Source of the DNA: Granulicella pectinivorans
Lineage (GTDB): Bacteria; Acidobacteriota; Terriglobia; Terriglobales; Acidobacteriaceae
DNA: 64,000 bases
Assembly (NCBI RefSeq): GCF_900114625.1
Contig: NZ_FOZL01000001.1
Coordinates: forward strand, 1,612,001-1,676,000
Direction: 5' to 3'
Positions 44,574-54,054 of the stretch are shown piece after piece (within the stretch, counting starts at the first letter, position 1; the number at the start of each line of letters is the position of its first letter). The notes beneath the pieces are model-generated. The model ran no database searches, was not told the origin of the DNA, and was given only the letters and a program-made list of their open reading frames with translations. The position numbers were made by a program, and so were the translations under genes.

Positions 44574-44609
44574 GCTTTTACGGCACGGCCGATGCCGTGC
44601 CGTAAAAGC
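44574..44609. terminator. Bidirectional terminator, perfect 15-base stem
   Basis: GCTTTTACGGCACGG pairs with CCGTGCCGTAAAAGC across a 6-base loop. The A/T run inside the stem end gives a T tract in both directions. It lies between the anti-sigma gene and the oppositely directed AhpD-fold gene. Confidence 0.85.
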
Positions 44610-44620
44610 ATACGGGGTGT

Positions 44621-45169
44621 CTATGCTGGGGCGGCGTAGCCGGTGGTGGCGAGGCGTTTGCCCATGGTGGCGTACATCGCTTCGTTGCGGGGCTGCCAGG
44701 TGGCCAGGCCGTCGACGTAGCGGTTGTACATGCAGAAGGCGGCGGCGATGAGGACGGTGTCGTGGATCTCGAGGTCTGTGGCTCCCTCGGCGCGGGCCTG
44801 CTCGATGATGGCTGGGGTGACGGATTTGGCGTCGCCCTGGACGTGGGCGGCGATGACGAGGAGGGCCTTGAGCTTGTTGGAGATCTCGGCGGTGGATGGG
44901 TCGGTGCAGACGCTGGCGACGAGTTCGGGGCTGCCGCCGGTGTGCGCGGCTGCGGCGGCTCCGTGGCTGGTCTGGCAGAAGAAGCAGGTGTTGCGCGAGG
45001 AGACGAAGGCCGCGATGAGCTCGCGGTCGCGCGAGGGAAGGCTGGCATGGTCGCCGGGTTGGAAGAGGAGGATGTTGGCGAGCTCGCGCATGGGTTTGGC
45101 GGTCTCGGGACGGAAGGCGAAGGCGGAGCCGATGCCGGGGATTTCTGCGGGCAGATCGATGTGGGGCAT
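44621..45169 (-). CDS. AhpD-fold (carboxymuconolactone decarboxylase family) protein, 1 of 3
   Basis: The 182-residue protein has the AhpD redox motif CFFC (Cys62, Cys65) with His69 in SSRNTCFFCQTSHG. The other half contains the block IHDTVLIAAAFCMYNRYVDG. Proteins of this peroxidase-related group use the two cysteines to reduce peroxides or act on other substrates. It starts 2 bases beyond the stop of the next AhpD gene, so they are cotranscribed. A 59-base identical tract shows they are close paralogues. Confidence 0.85.
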   Translation of the reverse strand: MPHIDLPAEIPGIGSAFAFRPETAKPMRELANILLFQPGDHASLPSRDRELIAAFVSSRNTCFFCQTSHGAAAAAHTGGSPELVASVCTDPSTAEISNKLKALLVIAAHVQGDAKSVTPAIIEQARAEGATDLEIHDTVLIAAAFCMYNRYVDGLATWQPRNEAMYATMGKRLATTGYAAPA

Positions 45170-45171
45170 TG

Positions 45172-45750
45172 TTACCTCGTGACCAGTTCTGCGGGTGGGT
45201 TTGCGACGTTGGTGAGGTTGGCGGCGACGTATCCGTTGCGGGCGACCATCTTGCCGCGCTCACGGTAGAGGGTGGGGTCGTGGGGCTGGATGGTGGCGAG
45301 TCCGTCGACGTAGCGGTTGTACATGCAGAAGGCGGCGGCGATGAGGACGGTGTCGTGGATTTCGAGGTCGGTGGCGCCTTCGCTGCGGGCTGCTGCGATG
45401 TCTTCGGAGGTGACGTTCTTGCCGTCGACCTGGACCTTGCCGGCGATGACGAGGAGGGCTTTGAGTTTGGGGGAGATCGCGGCGTTGTTGGGGTCGGTCT
45501 TGACGCAGAGGACGAGGTCTTCGTCGCCGTCGAGGTGGGCGGCGGCGATGGCTCCGTGGATGGACTGGCAGTAGTGGCAGTTGTTGCGGGCGGAGACGAA
45601 GGTGGCGATGAGTTCGCGCTCGCCTGGGGTGAGGGAGCTGGGGTGGCGGAGGAGGACTTCGACGAGCTCGTTGAGGGGCTTGGAGGTTTCGGGGCGGAAG
45701 GCCATGGGGCCGCGGATTCCGGGGAGGTTGGGCAGGTCGATGTGGGGCAT
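45172..45750 (-). CDS. AhpD-fold protein, 2 of 3
   Basis: The 192-residue protein begins MPHIDLPNLPGIRG, like its neighbour, with AAGGAG 6 bases before the ATG. The motif is NCHYCQSIHG (Cys58, Cys61, His65), and the C-terminal half again has IHDTVLIAAAFCMYNRYVDG. The open frame runs much further upstream, but that extension crosses two other genes and is not coding. It sits between the MFS transporter and AhpD-fold protein 1. Confidence 0.87.
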   Translation of the reverse strand: MPHIDLPNLPGIRGPMAFRPETSKPLNELVEVLLRHPSSLTPGERELIATFVSARNNCHYCQSIHGAIAAAHLDGDEDLVLCVKTDPNNAAISPKLKALLVIAGKVQVDGKNVTSEDIAAARSEGATDLEIHDTVLIAAAFCMYNRYVDGLATIQPHDPTLYRERGKMVARNGYVAANLTNVANPPAELVTR

Positions 45751-45760
45751 GGTGACTCCT

Positions 45761-47002
45761 TTAGGTGTGGGCCGGTTCGAGGGTGACCGGGGCGTTTGCG
45801 GTTGTGAGGGCTTCGGGATATCTGGGGAGGAAGAGTTGGAGGATCGCGGCGAGGATGAGGGGGACTGCGAGCGCGACGACGGCGGAGGGGAGATAGGTTT
45901 TGGACTGGTCGAAGGCGTGGCCGAGGAAGACGGGGCCGATGGCTCCGCCGACGGCGTAGGCGGTCCAAGTGAGGCCGTAGAGGGTGGAGAAGCGGGTGCG
46001 TCCGAAGTATTTGGCGATGAGGAAGGGGACGACGTCGGCCTCGGAGCCGGAGCCGAAGCCGATGAGGAAGGCTCCGAGGATGCCGGTGGCGGCGGTGTTG
46101 GCGAAGGCGAGGGTGAGGATGCCGGCGGCGGCGACGAGGAGGACGGCGAGCGAGACGTAGGGGGCGAAGAGGCGGTCGAGGAGATGGCCGGTGATGAGGC
46201 GTCCGAGGATGCCGGAGACGCCGAGCATGGAGAGGGCGATGGCAGCGCTCGCGGGGGTGACGGCGCGTCCGGTGAGGAGCGCGGCGAGATGGGCGATGGC
46301 TCCGTTGAGACTGAGGGCGGAGAGCATGACGGGGATGGCGATGAGCCAGAAGATCTTCGTGCCGAGGACGGAGCCGATCCGGATGGGGGAGGCGGTGTGG
46401 TGTGGGGTTGATGCGGATGCGCGGTTGCGCACGAGGAGTGCGGTGAGGGGGAAGCCGAGGAGGGCGATGGCACCGAGGGTGAGGTAGGAGGCGCGGAACC
46501 CGTGGGTGGTGATGACGTGCTGGGCGATGATGGGCAGGAGGATGGATCCGGTGCCGCTGCCGGTGAGGACGACGGCGAGGGCGAGGCCGCGACGCTGCTC
46601 GAACCAGGTGAGGACGGCTCGGGAGTAGGCGAGTTGTGCGGTTCCGTTGCCGACGATGCCGAGGAGGAGGTAGGTGGCGTAGAACTGTGCGATGTGGGGC
46701 CCGAGGAGCGAGAGCGATGCCATGCCTGCGGCGAAGACGAGGATGCAGGGCAGGATGATGCGGCGGGGGGCGAGACGGTCGAGCAGGGTGCCGATGGTGG
46801 GGGAGCAGGCCGCGACGGTGAGGGCGGTGATGGCGAAGGCGCGGGAGATGGCTTCGCGCTTCCAGCCGAAGGCGTCCTGCAGAGGGGTGAGGAAGAGGCT
46901 GAAGGTGAAGGGCACCATGGCGGCGAAGCTGACCATGACGCCCACGAAGGCGGCGAGAGCGACGCGCCATCCGGGGTAGGAGAGGGAGGTTTCGTTAGGC
47001 AC
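45761..47002 (-). CDS. MFS transporter (monocarboxylate/oxalate-type)
   Basis: The GTG at 47002 is proposed as start because it overlaps the stop of the upstream AhpD gene by 8 bases, a common coupling; the frame also allows an ATG at 47065. The protein then has 413 residues and 12 spans, beginning with PGWRVALAAFVGVMVSFAAMVPFTFSLFLTPL, with DRLAPRR in the 2-3 loop. It is like the MFS branch that carries organic acids. It lies inside a run of three AhpD-fold genes, so it may bring in or expel their substrate. Confidence 0.83.
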   Translation of the reverse strand: MPNETSLSYPGWRVALAAFVGVMVSFAAMVPFTFSLFLTPLQDAFGWKREAISRAFAITALTVAACSPTIGTLLDRLAPRRIILPCILVFAAGMASLSLLGPHIAQFYATYLLLGIVGNGTAQLAYSRAVLTWFEQRRGLALAVVLTGSGTGSILLPIIAQHVITTHGFRASYLTLGAIALLGFPLTALLVRNRASASTPHHTASPIRIGSVLGTKIFWLIAIPVMLSALSLNGAIAHLAALLTGRAVTPASAAIALSMLGVSGILGRLITGHLLDRLFAPYVSLAVLLVAAAGILTLAFANTAATGILGAFLIGFGSGSEADVVPFLIAKYFGRTRFSTLYGLTWTAYAVGGAIGPVFLGHAFDQSKTYLPSAVVALAVPLILAAILQLFLPRYPEALTTANAPVTLEPAHT

Positions 47003-47591
47003 GGATGTAGCCTCGCTGGGCGATGTTGGCTGCGTGGAGCGCGTGACCTTCGTGGGAGACGGCATGGACGCCGCTCGACGAGACCCAGCGGTTGTAGAAG
47101 TTGAAGAGGGCGGCTACGGTGATGGCGTAGAAGAGGGCGGCGTCGTCCCAGCCGAGCTCGTGGAGCGGGGCCATGTCGGCGGGGGTGATGTGGGCGGAGT
47201 CGAGGGTGACTTTGCGGGTGAAGCGGAGGAGGGCTTTTTCGGCGTCGGGGATGGGCGCGGTGTCGAGATCGGTGAGGACGGCGTGGACCGTCGCTTCGTC
47301 GAGAAGTGCGGCTGTGACGGCGGCGTGGGAGCGCATGCAGAACTCGCAGTGGTTGAGCGAGGAGGTGTAGGCGGCGATGAGTTCGCGGAGGGCCGGGGTG
47401 ATGGGGCCCTCCTCGTGCATGACGGCGTGGGTGAATCGGCCCATGTGGATGGTCATCTCGGGGCGGAAGGCGAAGAGGTTCCAGATCTGCCAGTTCTCCT
47501 GCCCGAGTTCGCGGGTGCGCTCGATGAGGTTGCGGTGCGGACCGGGTTGGGGGTTGTTCTCGACTTCGGGCAGATACATGGGAGGTTGCAT
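46995..47591 (-). CDS. AhpD-fold protein, 3 of 3 (divergent copy)
   Basis: The 198-residue protein has SSLNHCEFCMRSHAAV (Cys82, Cys85, His89) in the AhpD position and a helical half with DDAALFYAITVAALFNFYNRWV. It is less like copies 1 and 2 and lacks their MPHIDLP start. It is first in the four-gene unit AhpD3-MFS-AhpD2-AhpD1, and its end overlaps the MFS start. It follows the TonB receptor by 42 bases, so the whole unit may be transcribed from the receptor promoter. Confidence 0.83.
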   Translation of the reverse strand: MQPPMYLPEVENNPQPGPHRNLIERTRELGQENWQIWNLFAFRPEMTIHMGRFTHAVMHEEGPITPALRELIAAYTSSLNHCEFCMRSHAAVTAALLDEATVHAVLTDLDTAPIPDAEKALLRFTRKVTLDSAHITPADMAPLHELGWDDAALFYAITVAALFNFYNRWVSSSGVHAVSHEGHALHAANIAQRGYIRA

Positions 47592-47633
47592 TTGGTCCTT
47601 CTGTTTTGCCGGTTATTGGCTGTTGGCTCTTGG

Positions 47634-50600
47634 TTAGAAGAGGATCTTGGCGGCGAATTGCATGAGGCGTGGGGAGCCGGACTGGAGGACGCGTCCGAAG
47701 TTGGGCGAGGCGAGGTCGGCGATGGGAACGCCGAAGTTGGCGTGGTTGGCTACGTTGAACATCTCGGCGCGGAACTGGAGGGAGGTGGTCTCGTGGAGGA
47801 GGAAGTCCTTGACGGCGGAGGCGTCGACGTTGGTGAAGGCAGGGGCTCGGGCCACGTTGCGTCCGGAGTTGCCGAACTGTCCGGCCTGCGTGGCGGGGTT
47901 GAGGCGCTGGAAGGCCGACGGGCTGATCCACTGGGCGACGGTGTGCGGACCCTGGTTTGGATTGCCGATGAGGTTGGGGCGGCTGGCGAAGTATCCGGAG
48001 ATGGGAGGCGAGCTTGCCTGGAGCGAGACGTTGGTGCTGTCGTAGACGGTGAAGGGCGTGGGGCTGTTGGCGACGGCGATGGCGTTGAGCTGCCATCCGT
48101 TGAGGAGGACGCGGGTGAGGCCGGTGGTGTGGCTGGCGAAGGGCACCTGCCAGATGACGCTGGCGACGAAACGATTGCGGGCGTCGAAGAGCGAGGGTCC
48201 GTGCTCGCCCTTGAGGTTGAAGGGATTCTGGGCGAGGTCGTTTTCTCCGCTGAGGGGCTTGGCGGATGCGCCCTGGAGGTTCATGGAGGAGAGATAGTCG
48301 AGGGTCTTGGACCACCAGTAGGAGACGTTCATGCCGATGCCGTGCTGGAAGCTGCGCGAGACCGAGACCTGGGCGGCGTGGTATGTGGAGTTCTGTCCGT
48401 AGGTGAGTTCGCCGACGGTGGCGAAGTCGCAGGGGCCGTTGTTGGGGCGGCAGTTGGCATACTGGCGGCGGCGGTCGGCATTGGAGGAGGTGGCTCCTGG
48501 GCCGAAGACGGCTGGATTGGCCTCGATGTTGCGGGGAAGGTGGGTGCCTTTGGTGCCGACGTAACGGGCTTCGAGGACGAAGGCCGCGCCGAGATCCTGC
48601 TGGATGCCGAGGTTCCAGTCCTGCGCGTTTGACGGCGTGGCCCTGGGGTCCATGGTGAAGGCGGTGGCGGGCTGGGTGAAGGTGTTGGGCTGGGGGACGG
48701 TGCGGCCGGTGTAGGGGGCGGCGAAGTTGACCTGTCCGGAGATCTGGACGAACTGGGCGTAGGGCAGGGACGAGATGGGACCCTGCGCGGTGACGTTGGA
48801 GCCGTTGGAGAAGGGGTCGTAGAAGATGCCGTAGGCGGCGCGGATGGAGGTTTTGCCGGTGCCGAAGGTATCCCAGGCGAAGCCGACGCGCGGGCCGAAG
48901 CCGAGGTAGTCGGTTTTGGCGATGCCTTTGCCGATGCCGGTGTCGCCGGGGTAGAGGAGGCCTACGGGGGCTTCGGGATGTTTGGTGGACTGCTGGCCGG
49001 GGACGAAGGCGTTGAGGCGGTCGTGAATCTCGGTGTTGGGGTTGATGATCTCGTAGCGGAGGCCTGCGTTGATGGTGAGGCGCGGGGCGACGCGGTACTC
49101 ATCGGTGGCGAAGGCGGCGAGGCCCCAGTGACGGACGCCGCGATCGAAGCTGCCGAGGCCCTGGTAGAAGAGGACGGGCGCGCCGAGGAGCAGGTTGGCG
49201 AAGGCGTCGTTGGTGGGGAAGGAGGAGGCGAAGACGAAGAAGCCGTTGGGGGCTACGGATTGGAAGAGATTGAACTGGTTGCGGACGAAGTCTCCGCCGA
49301 AGCGCAGGAGATGGGAGCCGTGCGAGAGGGAGAGGGTGTCGGAGACCTCGTAGGTGTTCTGGACGGAGGTGCGTGGGCCGGTGATGGCTCCGCCGACGGG
49401 CGAGTAGCCGCTGAGGTTGAAGAAGGGCGGTCCCTGGCCGATGGCGGAGGCGGAGTCGTAGTTGAAGCCGAGGGTGCGTGGGCCGTTCTGGTTGAGGCGC
49501 TGGTCGAAGAGGAAGCCGTAGCGGAAGAACGAGGTCTGCACGTTGTTGCTCATGTGCGCGCCGAAGAGGTGGGTGTTGCCGATGACGGCGGAGTGGACGG
49601 CGTAGTCGTCGCGGGTGGGGAAGCCGGGGAGGTCGGAGCCGCGGACGGAGATGGGGTTGAGGTTGAAGCCGGTGAAGTAGGAGTAGCGCAGGAAGTAGGA
49701 GTCGGCGTCGGTGTGATGGAGATCGAGGCGGAGGCCGGTCTGGTCGTAGTTGTTGGTTCCGACGAGGGTGCTGGTGTAGACGGAGGGTGAGGTGTTGCCG
49801 GCGTAGTAGAACCTGGCTACGTTGAGGCCGACGGGGCTGAGGGCGCCCGCAGGCAGTTTGCCTCCGGGGAAGGGGGTGCCGCCGGCCGCGAAGTTGAGCA
49901 GAGGCGTGGCGTTGGCGGAGAAGTCTCCGGCCTGCTGGGCGGCGGTGGGGACGGTGGCGGAGGTGGTGATGCCGGCACGGTTGCGGAGGCCTTCGTAGTA
50001 GCTGAAGAAGAAGAGGCGCTTGCCGAGGGCTGGACCGCCGACGGTGACGCCGTATTGATTCTGTTTGAGTGGCTCTACGCCCTGCGAGAAGTAGTTGCGG
50101 GTGTCGAGGATGTCGTTGCGGAAGAACTCATAGACTGTGCCGTGATAGTGCGGGGTGCCGCTCTTGGTGACGATGGTGGTGATGGAGCCGATGTTGCCGC
50201 CGTATTCGGGCGAGGCGGTTGCGGTGAGGATGCGGAACTCCTGGAGGGCGTCGATGGGGATGCGGAGGGCGAAGCCGCCGTCCATGCGGTCTACGTTCTG
50301 GGCTCCGTCGAGGATGAAGTTGTTGGCTTCGGGTCGCTGTCCGTTGACGACGTAGGACTGGCCGGCGCGAAGGGAGCCGCCTTCGGTGAGCAGGCCGGAG
50401 GTGAGGGGAGCGACACCGGTCTGGAGGAGGCCGAGCTGGGCGAAGTTCCGGCCGTTCAGGGGGAGATCGACGATCTCGCGCTGGGTGACGGTCTTGCCGA
50501 GGGTGTTGGTGGCGAGATCGATGTTCTCGGTGCCGGCGTGAACGACGACGGACTGTTGCAACGTTGCGGGGACGACGACGGCGTCGATGCGGATGGTGCC

Positions 50601-50918
50601 ATCGACGGTGAGTTGGATGGCATCTTCAAGGAATGGCGCGAAGCCGGTGGAGTCGATGGTGATGGAGTACTCGCCGACGGGAAGGGCGGAGAAGCGGAAG
50701 CGTCCGTTGGCGGTTCCGGCGAGTTCGCGATGGACCCCGGTGGCGCGGCTGACGAGGCTGATGTGGGCGTTGGCCACGATCGACCCGTTGCGATCGGTGA
50801 TGGTTCCTTCGATGGTTCCCGTGGGAGCCTGGGCGAAGAGGGGGCCGCTGGCGATGATCAGGGCAAGTGCCCAGATGGCAGCGAAAAAGATCGACCGTTG
50901 CCGGCGTGAAGAATGCAT
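47634..50918 (-). CDS. TonB-dependent receptor, Oar-like
   Basis: The 1094-residue protein has a signal peptide (to about residue 29, LFAQAP), a carboxypeptidase-regulatory-like beta domain (GTIEGTITDRNGSIVANAHISLVS... about 32-115), a plug with LPLNGRNFAQLGLLQTGV and SYVVNGQRPEANNFILDGAQNVD, and a long barrel ending in FAAKILF. These receptors are typical of Acidobacteria and transport plant-polymer fragments. It is the first gene of the AhpD/MFS run and is divergent from the ROK-xylA genes. The substrate is not visible. Confidence 0.9.
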   Translation of the reverse strand: MHSSRRQRSIFFAAIWALALIIASGPLFAQAPTGTIEGTITDRNGSIVANAHISLVSRATGVHRELAGTANGRFRFSALPVGEYSITIDSTGFAPFLEDAIQLTVDGTIRIDAVVVPATLQQSVVVHAGTENIDLATNTLGKTVTQREIVDLPLNGRNFAQLGLLQTGVAPLTSGLLTEGGSLRAGQSYVVNGQRPEANNFILDGAQNVDRMDGGFALRIPIDALQEFRILTATASPEYGGNIGSITTIVTKSGTPHYHGTVYEFFRNDILDTRNYFSQGVEPLKQNQYGVTVGGPALGKRLFFFSYYEGLRNRAGITTSATVPTAAQQAGDFSANATPLLNFAAGGTPFPGGKLPAGALSPVGLNVARFYYAGNTSPSVYTSTLVGTNNYDQTGLRLDLHHTDADSYFLRYSYFTGFNLNPISVRGSDLPGFPTRDDYAVHSAVIGNTHLFGAHMSNNVQTSFFRYGFLFDQRLNQNGPRTLGFNYDSASAIGQGPPFFNLSGYSPVGGAITGPRTSVQNTYEVSDTLSLSHGSHLLRFGGDFVRNQFNLFQSVAPNGFFVFASSFPTNDAFANLLLGAPVLFYQGLGSFDRGVRHWGLAAFATDEYRVAPRLTINAGLRYEIINPNTEIHDRLNAFVPGQQSTKHPEAPVGLLYPGDTGIGKGIAKTDYLGFGPRVGFAWDTFGTGKTSIRAAYGIFYDPFSNGSNVTAQGPISSLPYAQFVQISGQVNFAAPYTGRTVPQPNTFTQPATAFTMDPRATPSNAQDWNLGIQQDLGAAFVLEARYVGTKGTHLPRNIEANPAVFGPGATSSNADRRRQYANCRPNNGPCDFATVGELTYGQNSTYHAAQVSVSRSFQHGIGMNVSYWWSKTLDYLSSMNLQGASAKPLSGENDLAQNPFNLKGEHGPSLFDARNRFVASVIWQVPFASHTTGLTRVLLNGWQLNAIAVANSPTPFTVYDSTNVSLQASSPPISGYFASRPNLIGNPNQGPHTVAQWISPSAFQRLNPATQAGQFGNSGRNVARAPAFTNVDASAVKDFLLHETTSLQFRAEMFNVANHANFGVPIADLASPNFGRVLQSGSPRLMQFAAKILF

Positions 50919-51220
50919 GCGTACCTCTGAATGTCTCGTTTGGAGCCAAGCGAAACTATAGAGAGGCGGATACAGGCTGTCGCCCTCACAGCGGTGTAGA
51001 GGTAACTCCTACTTTCGATTGAGCCTCCGCGTGTGGCGGCGACGTGTCGCGTTGTGCCGGAGGGCGGGCCTGGCTTGTTTGTCTGCGCGGCGATCTTCAT
51101 TTATTTCGTGATAACGTGGGAAATCAAATGAACAGGCCAGGGCCCTGAATTGTCTATGGAATCGATAGAGAACATGCATTCTTTCAAACGGTTCTCGCAA
51201 ATGAACGCGGACGGTACGCG
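50919..51220. promoter_or_regulatory. Divergent control region between TonB receptor and ROK gene
   Basis: About 300 bases hold both promoters. An inverted repeat GAGAAC (51168-51173) / GTTCTC (51191-51196) lies 25-50 bases before the ROK start and could be its operator. The middle is A/T-rich. No ORF with a ribosome site is seen. Confidence 0.4.
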
Positions 51221-52507
51221 ATGAAGGCGAGCGGGCAGAGGCTGCGGGTGCGTGCGGTGCGTGAGCTTGCGTATGTGGAGGTTGCCTCCACGGAGCTGAC
51301 GCGGGATATCAATCGCGATGTGATCCTGGAGCGGGTGCGGGAGATGCAGCCGATTGCGCGGGTGGAGCTGGCGAGGGCTTCAGGGCTACAGCCGAGCACA
51401 GTGTCTTCGATCGTGGACCAGTTGCTGCGGGAGGGGTGGATTCGCGAAGGTGCGGTGGTGAAGACGGCGCGCGGACGCCGGCCCACGATGCTGTCGCTGA
51501 ACGATTCGCTGGTGATGCTGGTGGCGGATGTAAGGCCGACGCAGGCGGTGATCGCGGTGATCGATCTGAATGGGCGATTCCTGACGCGGACGCTGGTGCC
51601 TCTGGCTTCGAATGTGGAGCAGAGCATCGAGGCGATTGCGTCGGGGATGGAGAGGCTGCGGGAGCAGTTTCCGCGGCATCGGTTTGAGGGTGTGGGGTTG
51701 AGCGTTCCGGGGCGGATCGATCCGGAGACGAACCGGTTGATGCTGGTGCCGAATCTGGACTGGCTCGACTATGACGTGTCCGGCACGCTTTCGAAGCGGC
51801 TGAAGCTGCGGGTGGAGCTGGAGAACGATGCCAACGCGTGCCTGCTGTCGGAGCTTTGGTTCGGGCATGTGGATGGGGTTCGGAATGCGATCCTGGTGGC
51901 GATCTCCGAGGGTGTCGGCGCGGCGGTGCTGGCGGAGGGACGGCTGGTGCTGGGACGGAAGGGGCTTGCGGGGGAGTTTGGACATATCTGCGTGGACCCC
52001 AACGGGCCGCAGTGCGGATGCGGACACTATGGGTGCTGGGAGATGTTTGCCTCGTCGCGGGCGGCGATCCGGTACTACCAGGAGCTGGTGCCGCATGCGG
52101 GTGGGATCACGATGAGCGAGCTGATCCGGCTGGCGGTGAATGGCGATGCGGCCGCGCATACGGCGATCGAGCGGCAGAGCGTTTCGATCGGGCGCGGACT
52201 GCGTACGATCAACGCGGCGCTGTCGCCGGATGTGATTCTTTTTGCTGGGGATATCACCATTTACTGGGACATGGTGAAGGACATCATCGAGCGTGAGTGC
52301 GGGGTTGGTCTGCTGACCCAATCCGCGCCTGCCCTGGTGCGGTGCGGGGATGGTGAACTGGCGTTGTTGCGGGGTGCGGCTGCGGTGGTGTTGCAGCGGC
52401 ATTCGGGGTACTACCGGGCATCGCACAGCAACCAGAAGTCGGACCGTGCGCCGAAGAAAGTGGCCGCGAAGAAGACGGCTGCGGTGAAGCGGGTTCGCAA
52501 GACGTAG
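51221..52507 (+). CDS. ROK family transcriptional regulator (XylR/NagC type)
   Basis: The 428-residue protein has an N-terminal winged helix at about residues 40-85 (PIARVELARASGLQPSTVSSIVDQLLREGWI) and a ROK kinase-like domain with the ROK zinc motif CGCGHYGCWE at about 265-274. The protein ends in a Lys/Ala-rich basic tail. ROK repressors answer to sugars such as xylose or N-acetylglucosamine. Xylose isomerase follows 156 bases downstream, so xylose is the likely signal. Confidence 0.88.
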   Translation: MKASGQRLRVRAVRELAYVEVASTELTRDINRDVILERVREMQPIARVELARASGLQPSTVSSIVDQLLREGWIREGAVVKTARGRRPTMLSLNDSLVMLVADVRPTQAVIAVIDLNGRFLTRTLVPLASNVEQSIEAIASGMERLREQFPRHRFEGVGLSVPGRIDPETNRLMLVPNLDWLDYDVSGTLSKRLKLRVELENDANACLLSELWFGHVDGVRNAILVAISEGVGAAVLAEGRLVLGRKGLAGEFGHICVDPNGPQCGCGHYGCWEMFASSRAAIRYYQELVPHAGGITMSELIRLAVNGDAAAHTAIERQSVSIGRGLRTINAALSPDVILFAGDITIYWDMVKDIIERECGVGLLTQSAPALVRCGDGELALLRGAAAVVLQRHSGYYRASHSNQKSDRAPKKVAAKKTAAVKRVRKT

Positions 52508-52663
52508 CGGTGCATGGTGTAGTCCCGGGATATGTTTTCGTGATAAAAATAATTCGTCTCGCCCGCACCTGAGGACACTGTCGGAGGCGCATCGCGCTGC
52601 AACGGTTCCAAGGGATGGCGTTCGCGCTTTTATCCGTTTGCGCTTTATTCAGGAGGAACGATT

Positions 52664-53992
52664 TTGGAAACCGTGTTCAGCAAGTTCGAAACCGTGAAGT
52701 ATGAAGGCCCATCCAGCGAGAACGCGCTCGCCTATCAGTACTACGATGCCGAGAGGGTCGTGCTGGGCAAGCCGCTCAAGGACCATCTGCGCTTTGCGGT
52801 GGCTTACTGGCACTCGCTGGCGATGAACGGCAGCGATCCGTTTGGCGGACCGACGATCGAACGTCCGTGGATGGGTGCGGGCGATCCGATTGCGCAGGCG
52901 AAGGTAAAGGCCGATGCCGCGTTTGAGCTTTTCCGTGTGCTTGATCTTCCGTTCTTCTGCTTCCATGATGCGGACGTCGCTCCTGCGGGGGATACGCTGG
53001 CCGAGGGGCTGAAGAACCTGCATGTGATCGCGGACTACTTCGCGGAGAAGATGGAGACGTCGTCGACGAAGCTGCTGTGGGGTACGGCGAACCTGTTCTC
53101 GCATCCGCGCTTCATGGCCGGTGCTTCGACGAACCCGGACCCCGATGTCTTTGCGTGGTGCGCGGCCACGGTGAAGAACTGCATGGACGTGACGAAGAAG
53201 CTGGGCGGATCGAACTATGTGTTGTGGGGCGGCAGGGAAGGGTACGAGACGCTGCTGAACACGAATATGAAGCAGGAGCTTGAGCAGATGGGGCGGTTCC
53301 TGACGCTTGTGGTGGAGTACAAGCACACGATCGGTTTCGAGGGGCAGATTCTGATTGAGCCGAAGCCGAAGGAGCCTACGTCGCACCAGTACGACTTCGA
53401 TGCGGCCACGGTGTATGGCTTCCTGAAGCGGTTTGGGCTGGAGAACGAGGTGAAGCTGAATCTCGAGGCGAACCATGCGACGCTCGCGGGGCACAGCTTC
53501 GAGCATGAGATCGCCACGGCGGGCAGCCTGGGCGTGCTGGGTTCGCTCGATATCAACCGCGGCGATGCGCTGCTGGGTTGGGATACGGATCAGTTCCCGA
53601 ACGACCTGTGGACGATGACGATGTCGATGTATCACGTCATCAAGGCGGGCGGGCTGGGCAAGGGCGGATGCAACTTCGATGCGAAGGTGCGGCGCCAGAG
53701 CTTTACGGCGGAGGACATGATCCACGCTCATGTGGGCGGCGTGGATATCTGCACGCGTGCGTTCCTGACGGCGGCGAAGCTGATTGAGGATGGCCGTTAC
53801 GATGCTCTGCTGACGGAGCGCTATGCGGGCTGGAGCAAGCCCGACGCAGCGGCCATGCTCTCCGGTAAGATGAGCCTGGATGAGATTGCGGCGAAGGCGC
53901 TGGCGGATGGCATCAACCCGAAGCCACGCTCGGGCAAGCAGGAGCAGATCGAGAACCTGCTGATGCGTGCGATCTACTCGGCCAAGCTCTAA
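52664..53992 (+). CDS. xylA: Xylose isomerase
   Basis: The start is TTG, supported by AGGAGG 7 bases upstream. The 442-residue protein has the class II xylose isomerase motifs: FFCFHDADVAP (His101, Asp104 for ring opening), VLWGGREGYETLLNT, EPKPKEPTSHQYDFD (metal site), LEANHATLAGHSFEHE and DINRGDALLGWDTDQFP. It converts D-xylose to D-xylulose. No xylulokinase gene lies in the window. It is likely controlled by the ROK regulator before it. Confidence 0.95.
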   Translation: METVFSKFETVKYEGPSSENALAYQYYDAERVVLGKPLKDHLRFAVAYWHSLAMNGSDPFGGPTIERPWMGAGDPIAQAKVKADAAFELFRVLDLPFFCFHDADVAPAGDTLAEGLKNLHVIADYFAEKMETSSTKLLWGTANLFSHPRFMAGASTNPDPDVFAWCAATVKNCMDVTKKLGGSNYVLWGGREGYETLLNTNMKQELEQMGRFLTLVVEYKHTIGFEGQILIEPKPKEPTSHQYDFDAATVYGFLKRFGLENEVKLNLEANHATLAGHSFEHEIATAGSLGVLGSLDINRGDALLGWDTDQFPNDLWTMTMSMYHVIKAGGLGKGGCNFDAKVRRQSFTAEDMIHAHVGGVDICTRAFLTAAKLIEDGRYDALLTERYAGWSKPDAAAMLSGKMSLDEIAAKALADGINPKPRSGKQEQIENLLMRAIYSAKL

Positions 53993-54014
53993 ACCTGTTT
54001 CACGCTCTACGACT

Positions 54015-54048
54015 CTGCGCGCTTGTGCCCTCGGGCATGGGCGCGCAG
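54015..54048. terminator. Hairpin between xylA and the converging esterase gene
   Basis: CTGCGCGC (54015-54022) pairs with GCGCGCAG (54041-54048), and the loop carries an inner TGCCC/GGGCA stem. No long T run follows, so it is a terminator by position only. Confidence 0.5.
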
Positions 54049-54054
54049 CGTGCG

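Noticed and set aside
44556..46970. An 804-codon Arg/His/Pro-rich frame on the minus strand
   Set aside because: Its composition is that of a frame-shifted shadow of the AhpD and MFS genes.
45172..48315. A 1047-codon open frame on the minus strand
   Set aside because: Only its last 192 codons (from 45750) are a real AhpD-fold gene. The rest crosses an MFS gene, another AhpD gene and a TonB receptor in the wrong frame and is Pro/Ser/Arg-rich, as expected of shadow frames in GC-rich DNA.
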